Source: Candidatus Margulisiibacteriota bacterium (GTDB lineage: Bacteria; Margulisbacteria; WOR-1; O2-12-FULL-45-9; XYB2-FULL-48-7). From it: 64,000 nucleotides of DNA. Positions within the stretch are counted from its first letter, which is position 1; the number at the start of each line of letters is the position of its first letter. The notes below the pieces were generated by a model that worked only from the letters and a program-made list of their open reading frames with translations, ran no database searches and had not been told where the DNA came from. A program made the translations under genes and the position numbers. Positions 43,439-52,317 of the stretch are shown in pieces. Where the stretch lies: the NCBI GenBank assembly GCA_041661965.1, contig JBAZTH010000003.1, forward strand, positions 143,162-207,161, read 5' to 3'.

Positions 43439-43447
43439 TGTTATAAT
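43439..43447 (+). promoter_or_regulatory. Extended -10 for purD
   Basis: TGTTATAAT. The ATG is 18 bases past the -10, so the leader is about 11 bases and GAGAGG lies almost at its 5' end. Confidence 0.6.
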
Positions 43448-43464
43448 TAAAGAGAGGTTTTTAC

Positions 43465-44742
43465 ATGAAAATATTAGTCATTGGTTCCGGTGGCCGGGAG
43501 CATGCGCTGGTCTGGAAGATCGCGCAAAGTCCGTTGGTTGAAAAGATCTACTGCGCGCCTGGGAATCCAGGGACCGCTCAATTTGCCGAAAATATTTCCC
43601 TCTCGGCTCACGACATTACCGGCTTAAAAAAATTCGCTCTTGAAAAAAAGATCGGGCTGACCGTGGTCGGTCCGGAAGTGCCGCTGGTCGCCGGAATTGC
43701 CGACGAGTTTGCCGCCGCCGGCCTTAAGGTTTTTGGCCCCAGCCGGCAGGGGGCGCAGATCGAAGGAAGCAAAGTTTTTTCCAAGAATTTTATGACCAAA
43801 TACGGCATCCCGACCGCCCAGTCGGGAACTTTTCGCCGTTTGGACGAAGCTGTCGCCTATGTTAAGGAAATGGGGGCGCCGATCGTCGTTAAGGCCGATG
43901 GCTTGGCGGCCGGTAAGGGAGTGGTTGTTTGCCAAACGGAAGCCGAAGCAATTGACGCGCTGAAGCTGATCATGGAGAAAAAAGAGTTTGGCGCCGCCGG
44001 CGATCAGGTCGTGGTCGAGGAGTTTTTAGCCGGTGAGGAGGCCTCGATCCTCGCTTTGACCGACGGGAAGTCGATCTTGCCGCTGGCTTCGGCGCAGGAC
44101 CACAAACGGGTATTTGACGGTGATCAGGGGCCGAACACCGGGGGAATGGGGGCTTATTCGCCGGCGCCGATCGTGACCGAGCATTTAATGTCGGAGATTG
44201 ACGTGACGGTCCTCAAACCGTTCATCGATGGGATGCGGCAGGAGGGGATCAGTTATAAAGGGATTATTTACGCGGGGGTCATGGTCACGAAAAAAGGGCC
44301 GAAAGTTCTGGAATTCAATTGCCGCTTCGGTGACCCGGAAACCCAACCGATCATGATGCGGATGAAGTCCGACCTGGTGCCGATCATGGAAGCGATCGTC
44401 GATGAAAAACTAGACGGAAAAATGATTGAGTGGCACGAGGAGGCGGCCGTTTGCGTCGTTCTGGCGGCCGGGGGATATCCCGGGAAGTATGAAAAAGGTA
44501 TTGAGATCAAAGGACTCGATCGGATCGATCAATTAGATAAGGTGATGGTTTTCCAGGCCGGTACAAAAGATGAGCAAGGAAAGATCGTTACGGCCGGAGG
44601 GAGAGTTCTTGGCGTGACCGCGCTGGGCGATTCGATCAAGTTCGCGATCAAGAAGGCTTATCAGGCGGTTGATTTGATTAACTTTAAAGGGATGCATTTT
44701 CGGAAAGACATCGGCAAAAAAGCGCTGAAGTATGAACGGTAG
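43465..44742 (+). CDS. purD: Phosphoribosylamine--glycine ligase
   Basis: 425 residues, an ATP-grasp enzyme making glycinamide ribotide, step 2 of purine synthesis. MKILVIGSGGREHALVWKI is the PurD N-terminus; KADGLAAGKGV and QDHKRVFDGDQGPNTGGMG are ATP-grasp motifs. It is not with the other pur genes (50.7-55.5 kb) but heads an operon with rdgB, which overlaps its 3' end by 11 bases. GAGAGG lies upstream. Confidence 0.95.
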   Translation: MKILVIGSGGREHALVWKIAQSPLVEKIYCAPGNPGTAQFAENISLSAHDITGLKKFALEKKIGLTVVGPEVPLVAGIADEFAAAGLKVFGPSRQGAQIEGSKVFSKNFMTKYGIPTAQSGTFRRLDEAVAYVKEMGAPIVVKADGLAAGKGVVVCQTEAEAIDALKLIMEKKEFGAAGDQVVVEEFLAGEEASILALTDGKSILPLASAQDHKRVFDGDQGPNTGGMGAYSPAPIVTEHLMSEIDVTVLKPFIDGMRQEGISYKGIIYAGVMVTKKGPKVLEFNCRFGDPETQPIMMRMKSDLVPIMEAIVDEKLDGKMIEWHEEAAVCVVLAAGGYPGKYEKGIEIKGLDRIDQLDKVMVFQAGTKDEQGKIVTAGGRVLGVTALGDSIKFAIKKAYQAVDLINFKGMHFRKDIGKKALKYER

Positions 44743-45304
44743 AAGCCCGGGTGAAAAAATTATTGTCGCCACAACCAACCAGCATAAACTGCGGGAGATT
44801 GGGGAAATCCTGGGGATACTGGTTACGGGACGCGGAATACGGGTGAAGGAAAACGGGAAAACCTTTGAAGCGAACGCGATCAAAAAAGTTAAAGCGATCA
44901 AGCTAAAACCTGGCGAGATTGCCATTGCCGATGATTCCGGGCTGATGGTCAATTGTCTCGGTGGTCGGCCGGGGGTAAAATCGGCCCGCTTTGCCGCGCC
45001 GCCGACCCCGGAGAACCTTTGCCGCAAACTCCTTAAAGTGATGAAAGATTGCCGGGAGAGAGGAGCCAAATTTGTCTGTGCGATCGCGGTCGCTTTTCCG
45101 GACGGCCGGATCAGGGTGGTCAAAGGGATCGTTCACGGCCGGATCGTTCGTGAAATGAGAGGGGCGAAGGGGTTTGGCTATGATCCGGTTTTTCGCCCCT
45201 GCGGTTACCCAAAAACCTTCGCCGAAATGTCTCCGACCATGAAAAACCGCCTGTCTCATCGTGGTTTAGCGCTGAAGAAATTAAAAGAATTATTATCCAT
45301 TTAA
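44732..45304 (+). CDS. rdgB: XTP/dITP diphosphatase
   Basis: 190 residues of the Ham1/RdgB family. VATTNQHKLREI is the substrate-binding start, ADDSGLMV the metal site and GAKGFGYDPVF the nucleobase loop. It hydrolyses non-canonical purine triphosphates so they are not put into DNA. The ATG lies inside purD, so translation is probably coupled. Its stop codon is the first part of a palindrome at 45302. Confidence 0.93.
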   Translation: MNGRSPGEKIIVATTNQHKLREIGEILGILVTGRGIRVKENGKTFEANAIKKVKAIKLKPGEIAIADDSGLMVNCLGGRPGVKSARFAAPPTPENLCRKLLKVMKDCRERGAKFVCAIAVAFPDGRIRVVKGIVHGRIVREMRGAKGFGYDPVFRPCGYPKTFAEMSPTMKNRLSHRGLALKKLKELLSI

Positions 45305-45327
45305 CCGCGCAATTAATTGCGCGGTTA
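45302..45327. repeat. 26-bp palindrome, TTTAACCGC family
   Basis: The same core as at 21800 and 43356. The rdgB stop TAA (45302-45304) is the start of the left arm. Confidence 0.9.
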
Positions 45328-45372
45328 GAATAAATTATTCGCTGGAATTTTATTGCCAAAGCTAATTTCTTT

Positions 45373-45381
45373 TGTTACAAT
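45373..45381 (+). promoter_or_regulatory. Extended -10 for the homospermidine operon
   Basis: TGTTACAAT. The leader is about 15 bases and carries TGGAGG 5 bases before the ATG at 45403. Confidence 0.55.
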
Positions 45382-45402
45382 GAGAAAATTCTGGAGGTAA
45401 TA

Positions 45403-46860
45403 ATGAAAAAACAAGTGAAATTCAAAGGGAAAATCTTGATCATCGGCTGCGGCTCGGTTTCACAGTGCGCTATTCCGATCGTTTTGAAATTGATCGATGT
45501 TCCGGCCAAAAATGTGACCATTATGGATTTTGCCGATAATCGTAAGCGGGTCAAGGATTCCTTGAAGAAGGGAGTCAAATACGTTATCGACCGGGTGACA
45601 AAAGAAAATTACCAAAAACTTTTGGCTAAATATGCCGGTCCGGGCGATTTGATCATCGATCTGGCCTGGAACATCGATTGCCGCGCGATTACCACCTGGT
45701 GCCGGGAAAATCAGGTCCTCTATGTCAATACTTCCGTCGAAGAGTGGGATCCGTATAAAGATGAACAGCGGAACGATCCGACCAAATATACCCTCTATGC
45801 CAGGCACATGGAGATCCGTAAGATGATCGAGGATTGGGGGGACAACAACGGGACGACCGCGATCGTCGATCACGGCGCCAACCCGGGACTGGTCTCTCAT
45901 TTTACCAAGCATGCTTTGATCGGGATCGCCGATAAGATCATTGAAGAGAAACCGAAAGATAAGCGGGTGCCGGAATTGAAGGAATATCTGCGAGTCAAGG
46001 ACTTCTCCCGTCTGGCGATGCTGACCGGGGTGAAAGTTGTTCACATTTCGGAGCGGGATACCCAGATCACCGATCAGCCGAAACAGGTCAATGAGTTCGT
46101 CAACACCTGGAGCATTGAAGGTTTTTATGAAGAAGGGGTCGCGCCGGCCGAACTTGGCTGGGGAACGCACGAGCGGTATGTGCCGGAAGGAGCCTTCTTC
46201 CACGAGACCGGTCCGCGCAATCAGATCTGCCTTCGTACCTTGGGGATGAGGACCTGGGTCCGTTCCTGGGTGCCGCAAGGGGAGATCACCGGGATGGTCA
46301 TTCGCCACGGGGAAGCTTTCAGCATTTCCGATCGGCTGACCGTTTGGGAGAACGGGAAAGCCATTTACCGCCCGACCGTTCATTACGCCTATTGTCCGAG
46401 CGATTGTGCCATTGTTTCCCTGCGCGAGCTGGAGATGCGCCAGTTCAAGATGCAGGAAAAACAGCGGATCATGTCGGATGAGATCATTTCCGGCCGCGAC
46501 GAGCTCGGCGTCCTGCTGATGGGGCATGATTTCAAGTCGTGGTGGTGCGGCAGTCTGCTTGATATCGAAACTTCCCGGAAACTGATCCCGCACCAGCAGG
46601 CGACTACTATGCAGGTGGCGATCTCGGTCGTGGCCGCGTCGATCTGGATGATCAAGAACCCGAAACGGGGCTTCCTGATGCCGGACGATCTCGATCACGA
46701 AGAGATCCTGAAGATCGCTAAACCGTTCATTAAGCCGTTCGTTTCGAAAGCGGTCGACTGGACGCCGCTCAAGAACCTGAACATTAAATTTACCAAGTTC
46801 GATATGGAGCTGCCCAAAGTTGAAGACGTCTGGCAGTTCAAGACATTTTTGGTGAAATAA
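45403..46860 (+). CDS. hss: Homospermidine synthase
   Basis: 485 residues, cytoplasmic. The NAD site is GCGSVSQCAIP, then WNIDC, NTSVEEWDPY and DHGANPGLVSHF, the last a hallmark of bacterial homospermidine synthase (the saccharopine-dehydrogenase-like group). It condenses two putrescines, or spermidine with putrescine, into homospermidine. TGGAGG lies upstream. The following gene is a fold-III decarboxylase able to make putrescine, so the pair forms a short polyamine route. A carboxynorspermidine-type role is the main alternative. Confidence 0.88.
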   Translation: MKKQVKFKGKILIIGCGSVSQCAIPIVLKLIDVPAKNVTIMDFADNRKRVKDSLKKGVKYVIDRVTKENYQKLLAKYAGPGDLIIDLAWNIDCRAITTWCRENQVLYVNTSVEEWDPYKDEQRNDPTKYTLYARHMEIRKMIEDWGDNNGTTAIVDHGANPGLVSHFTKHALIGIADKIIEEKPKDKRVPELKEYLRVKDFSRLAMLTGVKVVHISERDTQITDQPKQVNEFVNTWSIEGFYEEGVAPAELGWGTHERYVPEGAFFHETGPRNQICLRTLGMRTWVRSWVPQGEITGMVIRHGEAFSISDRLTVWENGKAIYRPTVHYAYCPSDCAIVSLRELEMRQFKMQEKQRIMSDEIISGRDELGVLLMGHDFKSWWCGSLLDIETSRKLIPHQQATTMQVAISVVAASIWMIKNPKRGFLMPDDLDHEEILKIAKPFIKPFVSKAVDWTPLKNLNIKFTKFDMELPKVEDVWQFKTFLVK

Positions 46861-48003
46861 TTGAACAACAAGGACCTGCATAAGTACGCGAAAAAGCACG
46901 GGACGCCGCTCTTTCTGCTCGACCACGAAGTGATTCGCGAGAATTACCGCCGAATGCGGCGCTTCCTGCCGCGGGTCGGGTTGTATTACGCGATCAAAGC
47001 CAATTCCGATCCGGAGATCATCCGCACCCTTTATCCGCTCGACAGCGGCTTTGACGTTGCTTCGCTCCAGGAGTTTTATTCGGTCCTGGAGAACGTGCCG
47101 CAAAAGGACCTGCGGGGGAAGAAGCGGAACGCCTTCATTTGGGACAGGATCATCGTTGCCAACACGATCAAACCGGTGGAGACGCTGAAAAAGATCCGCA
47201 ACTTCAACACCCTGATGACTTACGACAACGCGGAAGAACTGGCCAAGATCAAAAAGTATTGCCCCGATGCCGGCCTGATCTGCCGGATCAAGGTCCAGAA
47301 CGTCGGTTCGATGGTCGAGCTATCGAGCAAGTTCGGGATCGAACCGGGGGACGCTCCCAACCTGATCGAACAGGCCTTTGACCTTGGCCTATCGGTCGAA
47401 GGGGTTAGCTTTCACGTCGGCAGCCAGTGCTGCAACATCGATAATTACATTACTGCCCTCGAAGCGTCGGCCGAGATCTTCAAAGAGGTTGCCGCCCGCG
47501 GCCACAAAATGAAGGTCCTTAACATTGGCGGCGGCTTTCCAGTTCCCTATGATGAGTCGGTCCCGGAATTTGAGATCTTCGCCGGAAAATTACGCAAAGA
47601 ACTTGACCGCCTTTTTCCAAAAAAGATCGAGATCGTGGCGGAGCCGGGGCGCTATCTGGCAGCGACCGCCGCTCATCTGGTCGTAAAAATTATCGGCAAG
47701 GCGGTGCGCGACGGCAAAACGGTCTATTACGTTAATGATGGGGTTTACGGCACTTTATCCGGCGTGATCTTCGACCATTGTCCTTATCATTTCCATTCCT
47801 TCAAGAAGAGAGGGGAGAAAAAGATCTGCGCGGTGGTCGGTCCGACCTGCGACGCTTTTGATACCGTCTCAACCAGTGAGATGCTGCCGGAACTGCAGAT
47901 CGGCGATTTGTTATACGTCGAGAATATCGGGGCTTACAGTATCGCGTCAGCGACCAATTTTAACGGTTTTCCTAAAGCTCAAGTCGTTCATCTCAATCAG
48001 TAA
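46861..48003 (+). CDS. Ornithine-type decarboxylase (alanine-racemase fold)
   Basis: 380 residues, PLP-dependent. The PLP Lys is K46 in YYAIKANSD; SFHVGSQC, NIGGGFPVPYD and AEPGRYLAA bind the cofactor phosphate. GPTCDAFD is the active-site Cys motif of ornithine decarboxylases. It starts at TTG directly after the hss stop with no clear ribosome site. The likely product is putrescine for homospermidine synthase. Lysine or carboxynorspermidine decarboxylases share the fold, so substrate is inferred from motif and neighbour. Confidence 0.87.
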   Translation: MNNKDLHKYAKKHGTPLFLLDHEVIRENYRRMRRFLPRVGLYYAIKANSDPEIIRTLYPLDSGFDVASLQEFYSVLENVPQKDLRGKKRNAFIWDRIIVANTIKPVETLKKIRNFNTLMTYDNAEELAKIKKYCPDAGLICRIKVQNVGSMVELSSKFGIEPGDAPNLIEQAFDLGLSVEGVSFHVGSQCCNIDNYITALEASAEIFKEVAARGHKMKVLNIGGGFPVPYDESVPEFEIFAGKLRKELDRLFPKKIEIVAEPGRYLAATAAHLVVKIIGKAVRDGKTVYYVNDGVYGTLSGVIFDHCPYHFHSFKKRGEKKICAVVGPTCDAFDTVSTSEMLPELQIGDLLYVENIGAYSIASATNFNGFPKAQVVHLNQ

Positions 48004-48007
48004 AAAT

Positions 48008-48081
48008 GCGCCCGTAGCTCAGCTGGATAGAGCGTCTGCCTTCGAAGCAGTAGGCCACAGGTTCGAGTCCTGTCGGGCGCA
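48008..48081 (+). tRNA. tRNA-Arg (anticodon TCG)
   Basis: A full cloverleaf. The acceptor stem GCGCCCG pairs with CGGGCGC and is followed by discriminator A. D arm GCTC...GAGC, anticodon loop CTTCGAA reading TCG, T arm with GTTCGAGTCC. No CCA is encoded. It starts 4 bases after the decarboxylase stop. Confidence 0.95.
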
Positions 48082-48090
48082 TTTTATATT

Positions 48091-48137
48091 GCAGGGTCGC
48101 TTGCCCCGATCGCGAATAGCGCATCGGGGATCCCTGC
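48091..48137. repeat. REP-like double hairpin after tRNA-Arg
   Basis: Outer arms GCAGGG/CCCTGC and an inner stem CCCCGAT.GCG/CGC.ATCGGGG with loop AATAG. The following bases (CCTGCCGGGCGCA at 48133-48145) resemble the tRNA 3' end (12 of 13 bases). Confidence 0.6.
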
Positions 48138-48148
48138 CGGGCGCAAAT

Positions 48149-48850
48149 TTATAGGATAGCTTTCAAGATATCACTGATAATAAATGGTTTTGGAAAAAAC
48201 CGTTCAGCGCCGTTTTCCCTTGCCGCCCGCTCTCTTTCAGCGGCGCAATCGCCGCTCATGACAAAAACTTTGCTTTGGGGGTAGGTCCTGGTTATCAGTT
48301 CGGTTAATTCCAGGCCGTTCATCCCTGCCGGGTCCATATCGACATCGGTGATAATAAGATCAAAACGTCCGTTAGCCAAAAGCGGGATCGCTGCCTCGGC
48401 ATTTCCCGCTTGAGTGACGGTCAGGCCCCGCTTGGTCAGTACTCCTGCTAAGAAAGTCCGCAATATCGGATCGTCATCGACGACCAGGACATTTTTAACG
48501 GCTGTCGTTTTCCTATCTAAATTGATCGGCGCGACAGGCGGGGTGAAAACGGTTGTTTTCGATGAAGGGACAAAAATCGCCCTGATGTTGGCCAGTGTCG
48601 CGGTTAATTGTTCGCCTGCTTTAACGATCGTTTCAAGATCCTCTTTAAGAGTTTCAGGGTCTCCCGTTTTCAACTCATCAAGGGCGATCCTCGAGGTGAC
48701 GGTAATTAATGATAGGGTATTGTTCCCGTCATGGACAAGTTTTCTAACCGCAAGCACTTTCCCGGCTAAATCATTACGAGCTCTAGCGGCTCTTTTTTGG
48801 GCGATCTCTAATAACGAGACTGCCTTCCCTTTATAAATTCGGCTGATCAT
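48149..48850 (-). CDS. Response regulator with N-terminal histidine-box (DHp-like) region
   Basis: 233 residues. The start at 48850 has AAGGAG 9 bases upstream. Residues 20-80 contain LVHDGNNTLSLI, an H-D-x-x-N box like the phospho-acceptor helix of HisKA kinases, followed by helical sequence. There is no HATPase domain. Residues 110-233 are a receiver: DDDP, Asp in DLIITDVDMDPAG, Ser in VFVMSG and Lys in FFPKPF. The set suggests a phosphorelay or dimeric response protein instead of a kinase. The DNA region has no obvious partner kinase; it is divergent from proS. Confidence 0.78.
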   Translation of the reverse strand: MISRIYKGKAVSLLEIAQKRAARARNDLAGKVLAVRKLVHDGNNTLSLITVTSRIALDELKTGDPETLKEDLETIVKAGEQLTATLANIRAIFVPSSKTTVFTPPVAPINLDRKTTAVKNVLVVDDDPILRTFLAGVLTKRGLTVTQAGNAEAAIPLLANGRFDLIITDVDMDPAGMNGLELTELITRTYPQSKVFVMSGDCAAERERAARENGAERFFPKPFIISDILKAIL

Positions 48851-48954
48851 GTTGGTTTTCTCCTTTTTAAGTATCTTATTGCTATTTCGATCATTATTGA
48901 GACAAATTTCATTATTTTTAGTAAATATAGGGAAAATTGATGGCAACAAATTGG

Positions 48955-48983
48955 TTGAAATGTAGGGAAAAAAGGGGTATAAT
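48955..48983 (+). promoter_or_regulatory. Promoter of the proS-pur operon
   Basis: TTGAAA (48955-48960), a 17-base spacer and TATAAT (48978-48983). The leader of about 21 bases carries GGGGGG before the ATG at 49011. Confidence 0.75.
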
Positions 48984-49010
48984 AAGGGGTCAGTAGGGGG
49001 GGAAGCAGAG

Positions 49011-50717
49011 ATGAGAATGTCGCAGGTGGTGGCGCCGACTCTTCGTGAGGACCCATCCGAGGCGGAAGTCGTATCTCATAAACTAATGCTCCGTGGCGGC
49101 TTTATTAAGAAGCTGGCGGCTGGAGTCTACACCTTTTTACCGCTTGGTTATCGCACTTTACGCAACGTTATCCGGATCATCAGGGAAGAAATGGACCGCT
49201 CCGGCGCCCAGGAAGTCTTAATGCCTACCATTATACCGGCCGAGCTTTGGCAGGAGTCGGGCCGCTGGCCGGTCTACGGTAAAGAGCTCTTCAGGATCAA
49301 AGACCGGCACGACCGGGAGTTTTGCCTTGGCCCGACCCACGAGGAGGTCATAACCGACCTGGTCCGCAATTCTATCCGTTCATATAAGCAACTACCAGCC
49401 AATCTTTACCAAATCCAGACCAAGTTCCGGGACGAAGTCCGCCCCCGTTTTGGCTTGATGCGCGGCCGGGAATTCCTGATGAAGGACGCTTATTCCTTTC
49501 ATACCAGCGTGGAAAGCCTGGAGAGCGAATATCAGAACATGTACCAGACCTATTGTCGGATCTTTGACCGGATGGGGCTTAAATACCGGGTCGTGGAGGC
49601 TGATTCCGGCTTGATCGGCGGCGGTTTCTCCCAGGAGTTCATGGTCCTGGCCGAGACCGGCGAAGAAGAGATCTTCCACTGCAATAAATGCAATTATTCC
49701 GCCAGCCGCGAATCAGCCGGTGTTGGGAAATTTAAACTTCAAACTCCAAACGTCACCCAAATCATGGAAGATGTTTTGACCCCGAACGCTAAAACTATTG
49801 AAGAAGTTTCTTTATTTCTAAATATTCAACCGGAACAGATGATCAAAACGATGATCTACGAAACGGAGGCGGGGGCGGTAGCCGCTTTGGTCCGTGGGGA
49901 TCACGCGATCAATGAAGCGAAACTTAAAAAAGTCCTTGGAGCAGAGGACTTGCGGCTGGCTAATGAGGCGGTCATTAAGAAAGTGACCGGCGCCCCAGTC
50001 GGTTTTGCCGGCCCGGTCGGCCTCAAAGGGGTCAAGATTGTCGCCGATAACGCGGTTGAACTGATCCCGCTGGCGGTCTCCGGCGCCAATAAAGAAGACC
50101 ACCATGTGGTAAACATCGTTTACGGCCGCGATTTTAAGGCCGACCTGACCGGTGACATCCGCTTTGCCGTCAAAGCCGATAACTGTCCCCGCTGCGGTGA
50201 AGGGGTCTTTGATGTTTCCCGGGGGATTGAAGTCGGCCATATTTTCAAGCTGGGGACCAAGTATTCGGACAAAATGCGCTGTGTCTATCTGGATGAGAAC
50301 AACCAGGAAAAAGTCATGATCATGGGTTGTTACGGGATCGGCGCCTCGCGGACCGTTGCCGCGGCGATCGAACAGAACAACGACAAGGACGGGATGATCT
50401 GGCCGACCCCGCTCGCTCCTTTTAAAGCGGCGATCGTCCCTGTTAACGCCGAGGAGCCGGAACAAAAAGCGGTCGCCGAGAAGATCTACAATGAATTACA
50501 GGCGCGGGGCTTAGAACCCCTGCTTGACGACCGGATTGACCGGATCGGCGTGAAGCTGAAAGATATCGACCTCTTCGGGATCCCCATCAAAGTCATTGTC
50601 GGACCGAAAGGATTAAAAGAGGGTAAAGTCGAGGTTAAACAGCGACGGACCGGCGAAATGGAACTGGTCCCGCTTGATCAGGTTACGGAAAAGTTGGCTC
50701 AATTAATAGGGGGCTAA
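49011..50717 (+). CDS. proS: Prolyl-tRNA synthetase, bacterial type
   Basis: 568 residues. Class II motifs: motif 1 in PLGYRTLRNV, motif 2 FRDEVRPRFGLMRGREFLMKD, motif 3 GASRTVAA. The inserted editing domain (about 240-395) hydrolyses Ala-tRNAPro and contains the YbaK-like VTGAPVGFAGPVGL region. The anticodon-binding domain ends the protein. It is the first gene of an operon with the late purine genes. The strong promoter and G-rich ribosome site fit high expression. Confidence 0.96.
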   Translation: MRMSQVVAPTLREDPSEAEVVSHKLMLRGGFIKKLAAGVYTFLPLGYRTLRNVIRIIREEMDRSGAQEVLMPTIIPAELWQESGRWPVYGKELFRIKDRHDREFCLGPTHEEVITDLVRNSIRSYKQLPANLYQIQTKFRDEVRPRFGLMRGREFLMKDAYSFHTSVESLESEYQNMYQTYCRIFDRMGLKYRVVEADSGLIGGGFSQEFMVLAETGEEEIFHCNKCNYSASRESAGVGKFKLQTPNVTQIMEDVLTPNAKTIEEVSLFLNIQPEQMIKTMIYETEAGAVAALVRGDHAINEAKLKKVLGAEDLRLANEAVIKKVTGAPVGFAGPVGLKGVKIVADNAVELIPLAVSGANKEDHHVVNIVYGRDFKADLTGDIRFAVKADNCPRCGEGVFDVSRGIEVGHIFKLGTKYSDKMRCVYLDENNQEKVMIMGCYGIGASRTVAAAIEQNNDKDGMIWPTPLAPFKAAIVPVNAEEPEQKAVAEKIYNELQARGLEPLLDDRIDRIGVKLKDIDLFGIPIKVIVGPKGLKEGKVEVKQRRTGEMELVPLDQVTEKLAQLIGG

Positions 50718-50718
50718 A

Positions 50719-52095
50719 TTGAAAGAAGCGTGCGGCGTTTACGGGATCTATTCTTATAACGGCGATCCGCTGGCCAAATTGGTTTATTACGGCCTTTATG
50801 CTCTTCAGCATCGGGGTCAGGAATCGGCCGGGATCTTTGCCTCGGACGGTAAAGAGTTCCGCGGCCACGTTGGAATGGGGTTGGTCAATGTTGTTTTCAA
50901 CGATGAGATCATCAGTAAAATTACCGGGCATATCGCCCTTGGCCATGTCCGCTATTCGACGACCGGCTCGTCGGCCCTTTGTAATGCCCAACCAATCGTC
51001 ATTCAGTCAAAGTGGGGACCGTTTGCCCTGGCCCATAACGGTAACCTGGTCAACACCGACGAACTAAGGGGCCAGCTCTCCGGTTACCAACTTAAGGGGG
51101 GGACCGACTCTGAATTGCTGGCCGCGCTGATTGCCACTTCCGAAGAAAAGAGCTTTGAGGCGGCGCTCCTCGCCACGATCAACAAATGCCGCGGGGCCTT
51201 CTCGATCGTGATCATGACTCTTGATAAACTTTACGGTTTTCGCGACCAGCAGGGGGTCCGTCCGTTATGCATCGGTCGGAAGGGTGATTCTTACATTATT
51301 TCTTCCGAGACCTGCGGACTGGATGTTATCGGCGCCGAATTTGTCCGCGAGATCAGCAACGGGGAATTAGTGATTATCGATAAAAATGGCTTGCAGTCTA
51401 AGACCTGGAGCCGGGGAGAGCGGCCGGCCCTTTGTGTTTTTGAATTTATTTACTTTGCCCGTCCGGACAGTTTAGTTGAAGGGCGGAGTTTTCACGATGT
51501 CCGGGTCCACCTGGGTAAATATCTGGCCAAAGAACAGCCGGCCGACGCCGAAATGGTTATCGCCATTCCCGATTCGGGGATCCCGGCGGCGATTGGTTTT
51601 TCCAAGGAATCGAAGATCTCTTTTGCCGACGGCTTGATCAAGAACAGGTATATCGGCCGGACCTTCATTCAGCCGACGCAGAGCCTGCGGGAGATCGGCG
51701 TTAAAATGAAACTGAACCCGATCCGGGACGCCATCCGGGGCCGGAAAATGGTCGTGATTGACGATTCGATCGTGCGCGGGACCACCTCCCGGCAGATCGT
51801 CCGGTTGCTGCGCGAAGCCGGAGCGCGGGAGATCCATTTCCGGGTCTCATCGCCTCCCATTACCTGTCCCTGTTTTTACGGGGTCGACATGGCGACCCGC
51901 TCGGAATTGATCGCCGCCAATTTGTCGGTTGAAGGGATCAGGAAGTATATTGAAGCGGATAGTTTGGGGTACTTGAGCATCCATAGTTTGGTCAGGGCGG
52001 TTAACCTGCCGAAAGAGCGGTTATGCCTGGCCTGTTTGAACGGCGAATACCCCGTTAAAGTTCCGGAACGGCTGGAAAGCCTGAACTTTTCTTAA
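50719..52095 (+). CDS. purF: Amidophosphoribosyltransferase
   Basis: 458 residues, first committed step of purine synthesis. It starts at TTG one base after the proS stop, with GGGGG 5 bases upstream. The catalytic Cys is residue 5 (MKEACGVYG), so only a four-residue leader needs removal. YALQHRGQESAG is the glutaminase motif and VVIDDSIVRGTTSR the PRPP-binding loop. Cysteines in CPCFYG and CLACLNGEYP match the 4Fe-4S cluster set of the Bacillus-type enzyme. Confidence 0.95.
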   Translation: MKEACGVYGIYSYNGDPLAKLVYYGLYALQHRGQESAGIFASDGKEFRGHVGMGLVNVVFNDEIISKITGHIALGHVRYSTTGSSALCNAQPIVIQSKWGPFALAHNGNLVNTDELRGQLSGYQLKGGTDSELLAALIATSEEKSFEAALLATINKCRGAFSIVIMTLDKLYGFRDQQGVRPLCIGRKGDSYIISSETCGLDVIGAEFVREISNGELVIIDKNGLQSKTWSRGERPALCVFEFIYFARPDSLVEGRSFHDVRVHLGKYLAKEQPADAEMVIAIPDSGIPAAIGFSKESKISFADGLIKNRYIGRTFIQPTQSLREIGVKMKLNPIRDAIRGRKMVVIDDSIVRGTTSRQIVRLLREAGAREIHFRVSSPPITCPCFYGVDMATRSELIAANLSVEGIRKYIEADSLGYLSIHSLVRAVNLPKERLCLACLNGEYPVKVPERLESLNFS

Positions 52096-52117
52096 AATAA
52101 CCAAGGAGGTGACGGAA

Positions 52118-52306
52118 ATGGGCGAACATCCAAAATGCGAGAAATGCGAAAAAGGGGTCTTGGTCCCGCTTTCGGATTTCAGCAATAACGCGGTTTCCAT
52201 CAAGTACAAGGCTTGGGCCTGTACTAATAAAGATTGCCGGTTCTTCATTGTTCTGCGGGGCGGCGACGTCTACTACGGAACAGCGACTGCGGAAGCGGCG
52301 AGATAA
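52118..52306 (+). CDS. Small zinc-ribbon protein
   Basis: 62 residues between purF and purM. The strong AAGGAGGTGA ribosome site 5 bases before ATG 52118 supports expression. Two CxxC-like knuckles are visible: CEKCEKG near residue 7 and CTNKDC near residue 38, typical of a zinc ribbon. No family was named. Its place in a purine operon may mean a regulatory or structural role, or a simple passenger. Confidence 0.7.
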   Translation: MGEHPKCEKCEKGVLVPLSDFSNNAVSIKYKAWACTNKDCRFFIVLRGGDVYYGTATAEAAR

Positions 52307-52317
52307 AGGGGCTTAAC

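Noticed and set aside
43294..43464. Small gene between recJ and purD
   Set aside because: The space is filled by hairpin and palindrome modules and a promoter.
48861..49010. T-box or other riboswitch before proS
   Set aside because: The transcribed leader is only about 21 bases by the promoter position, too short for one.
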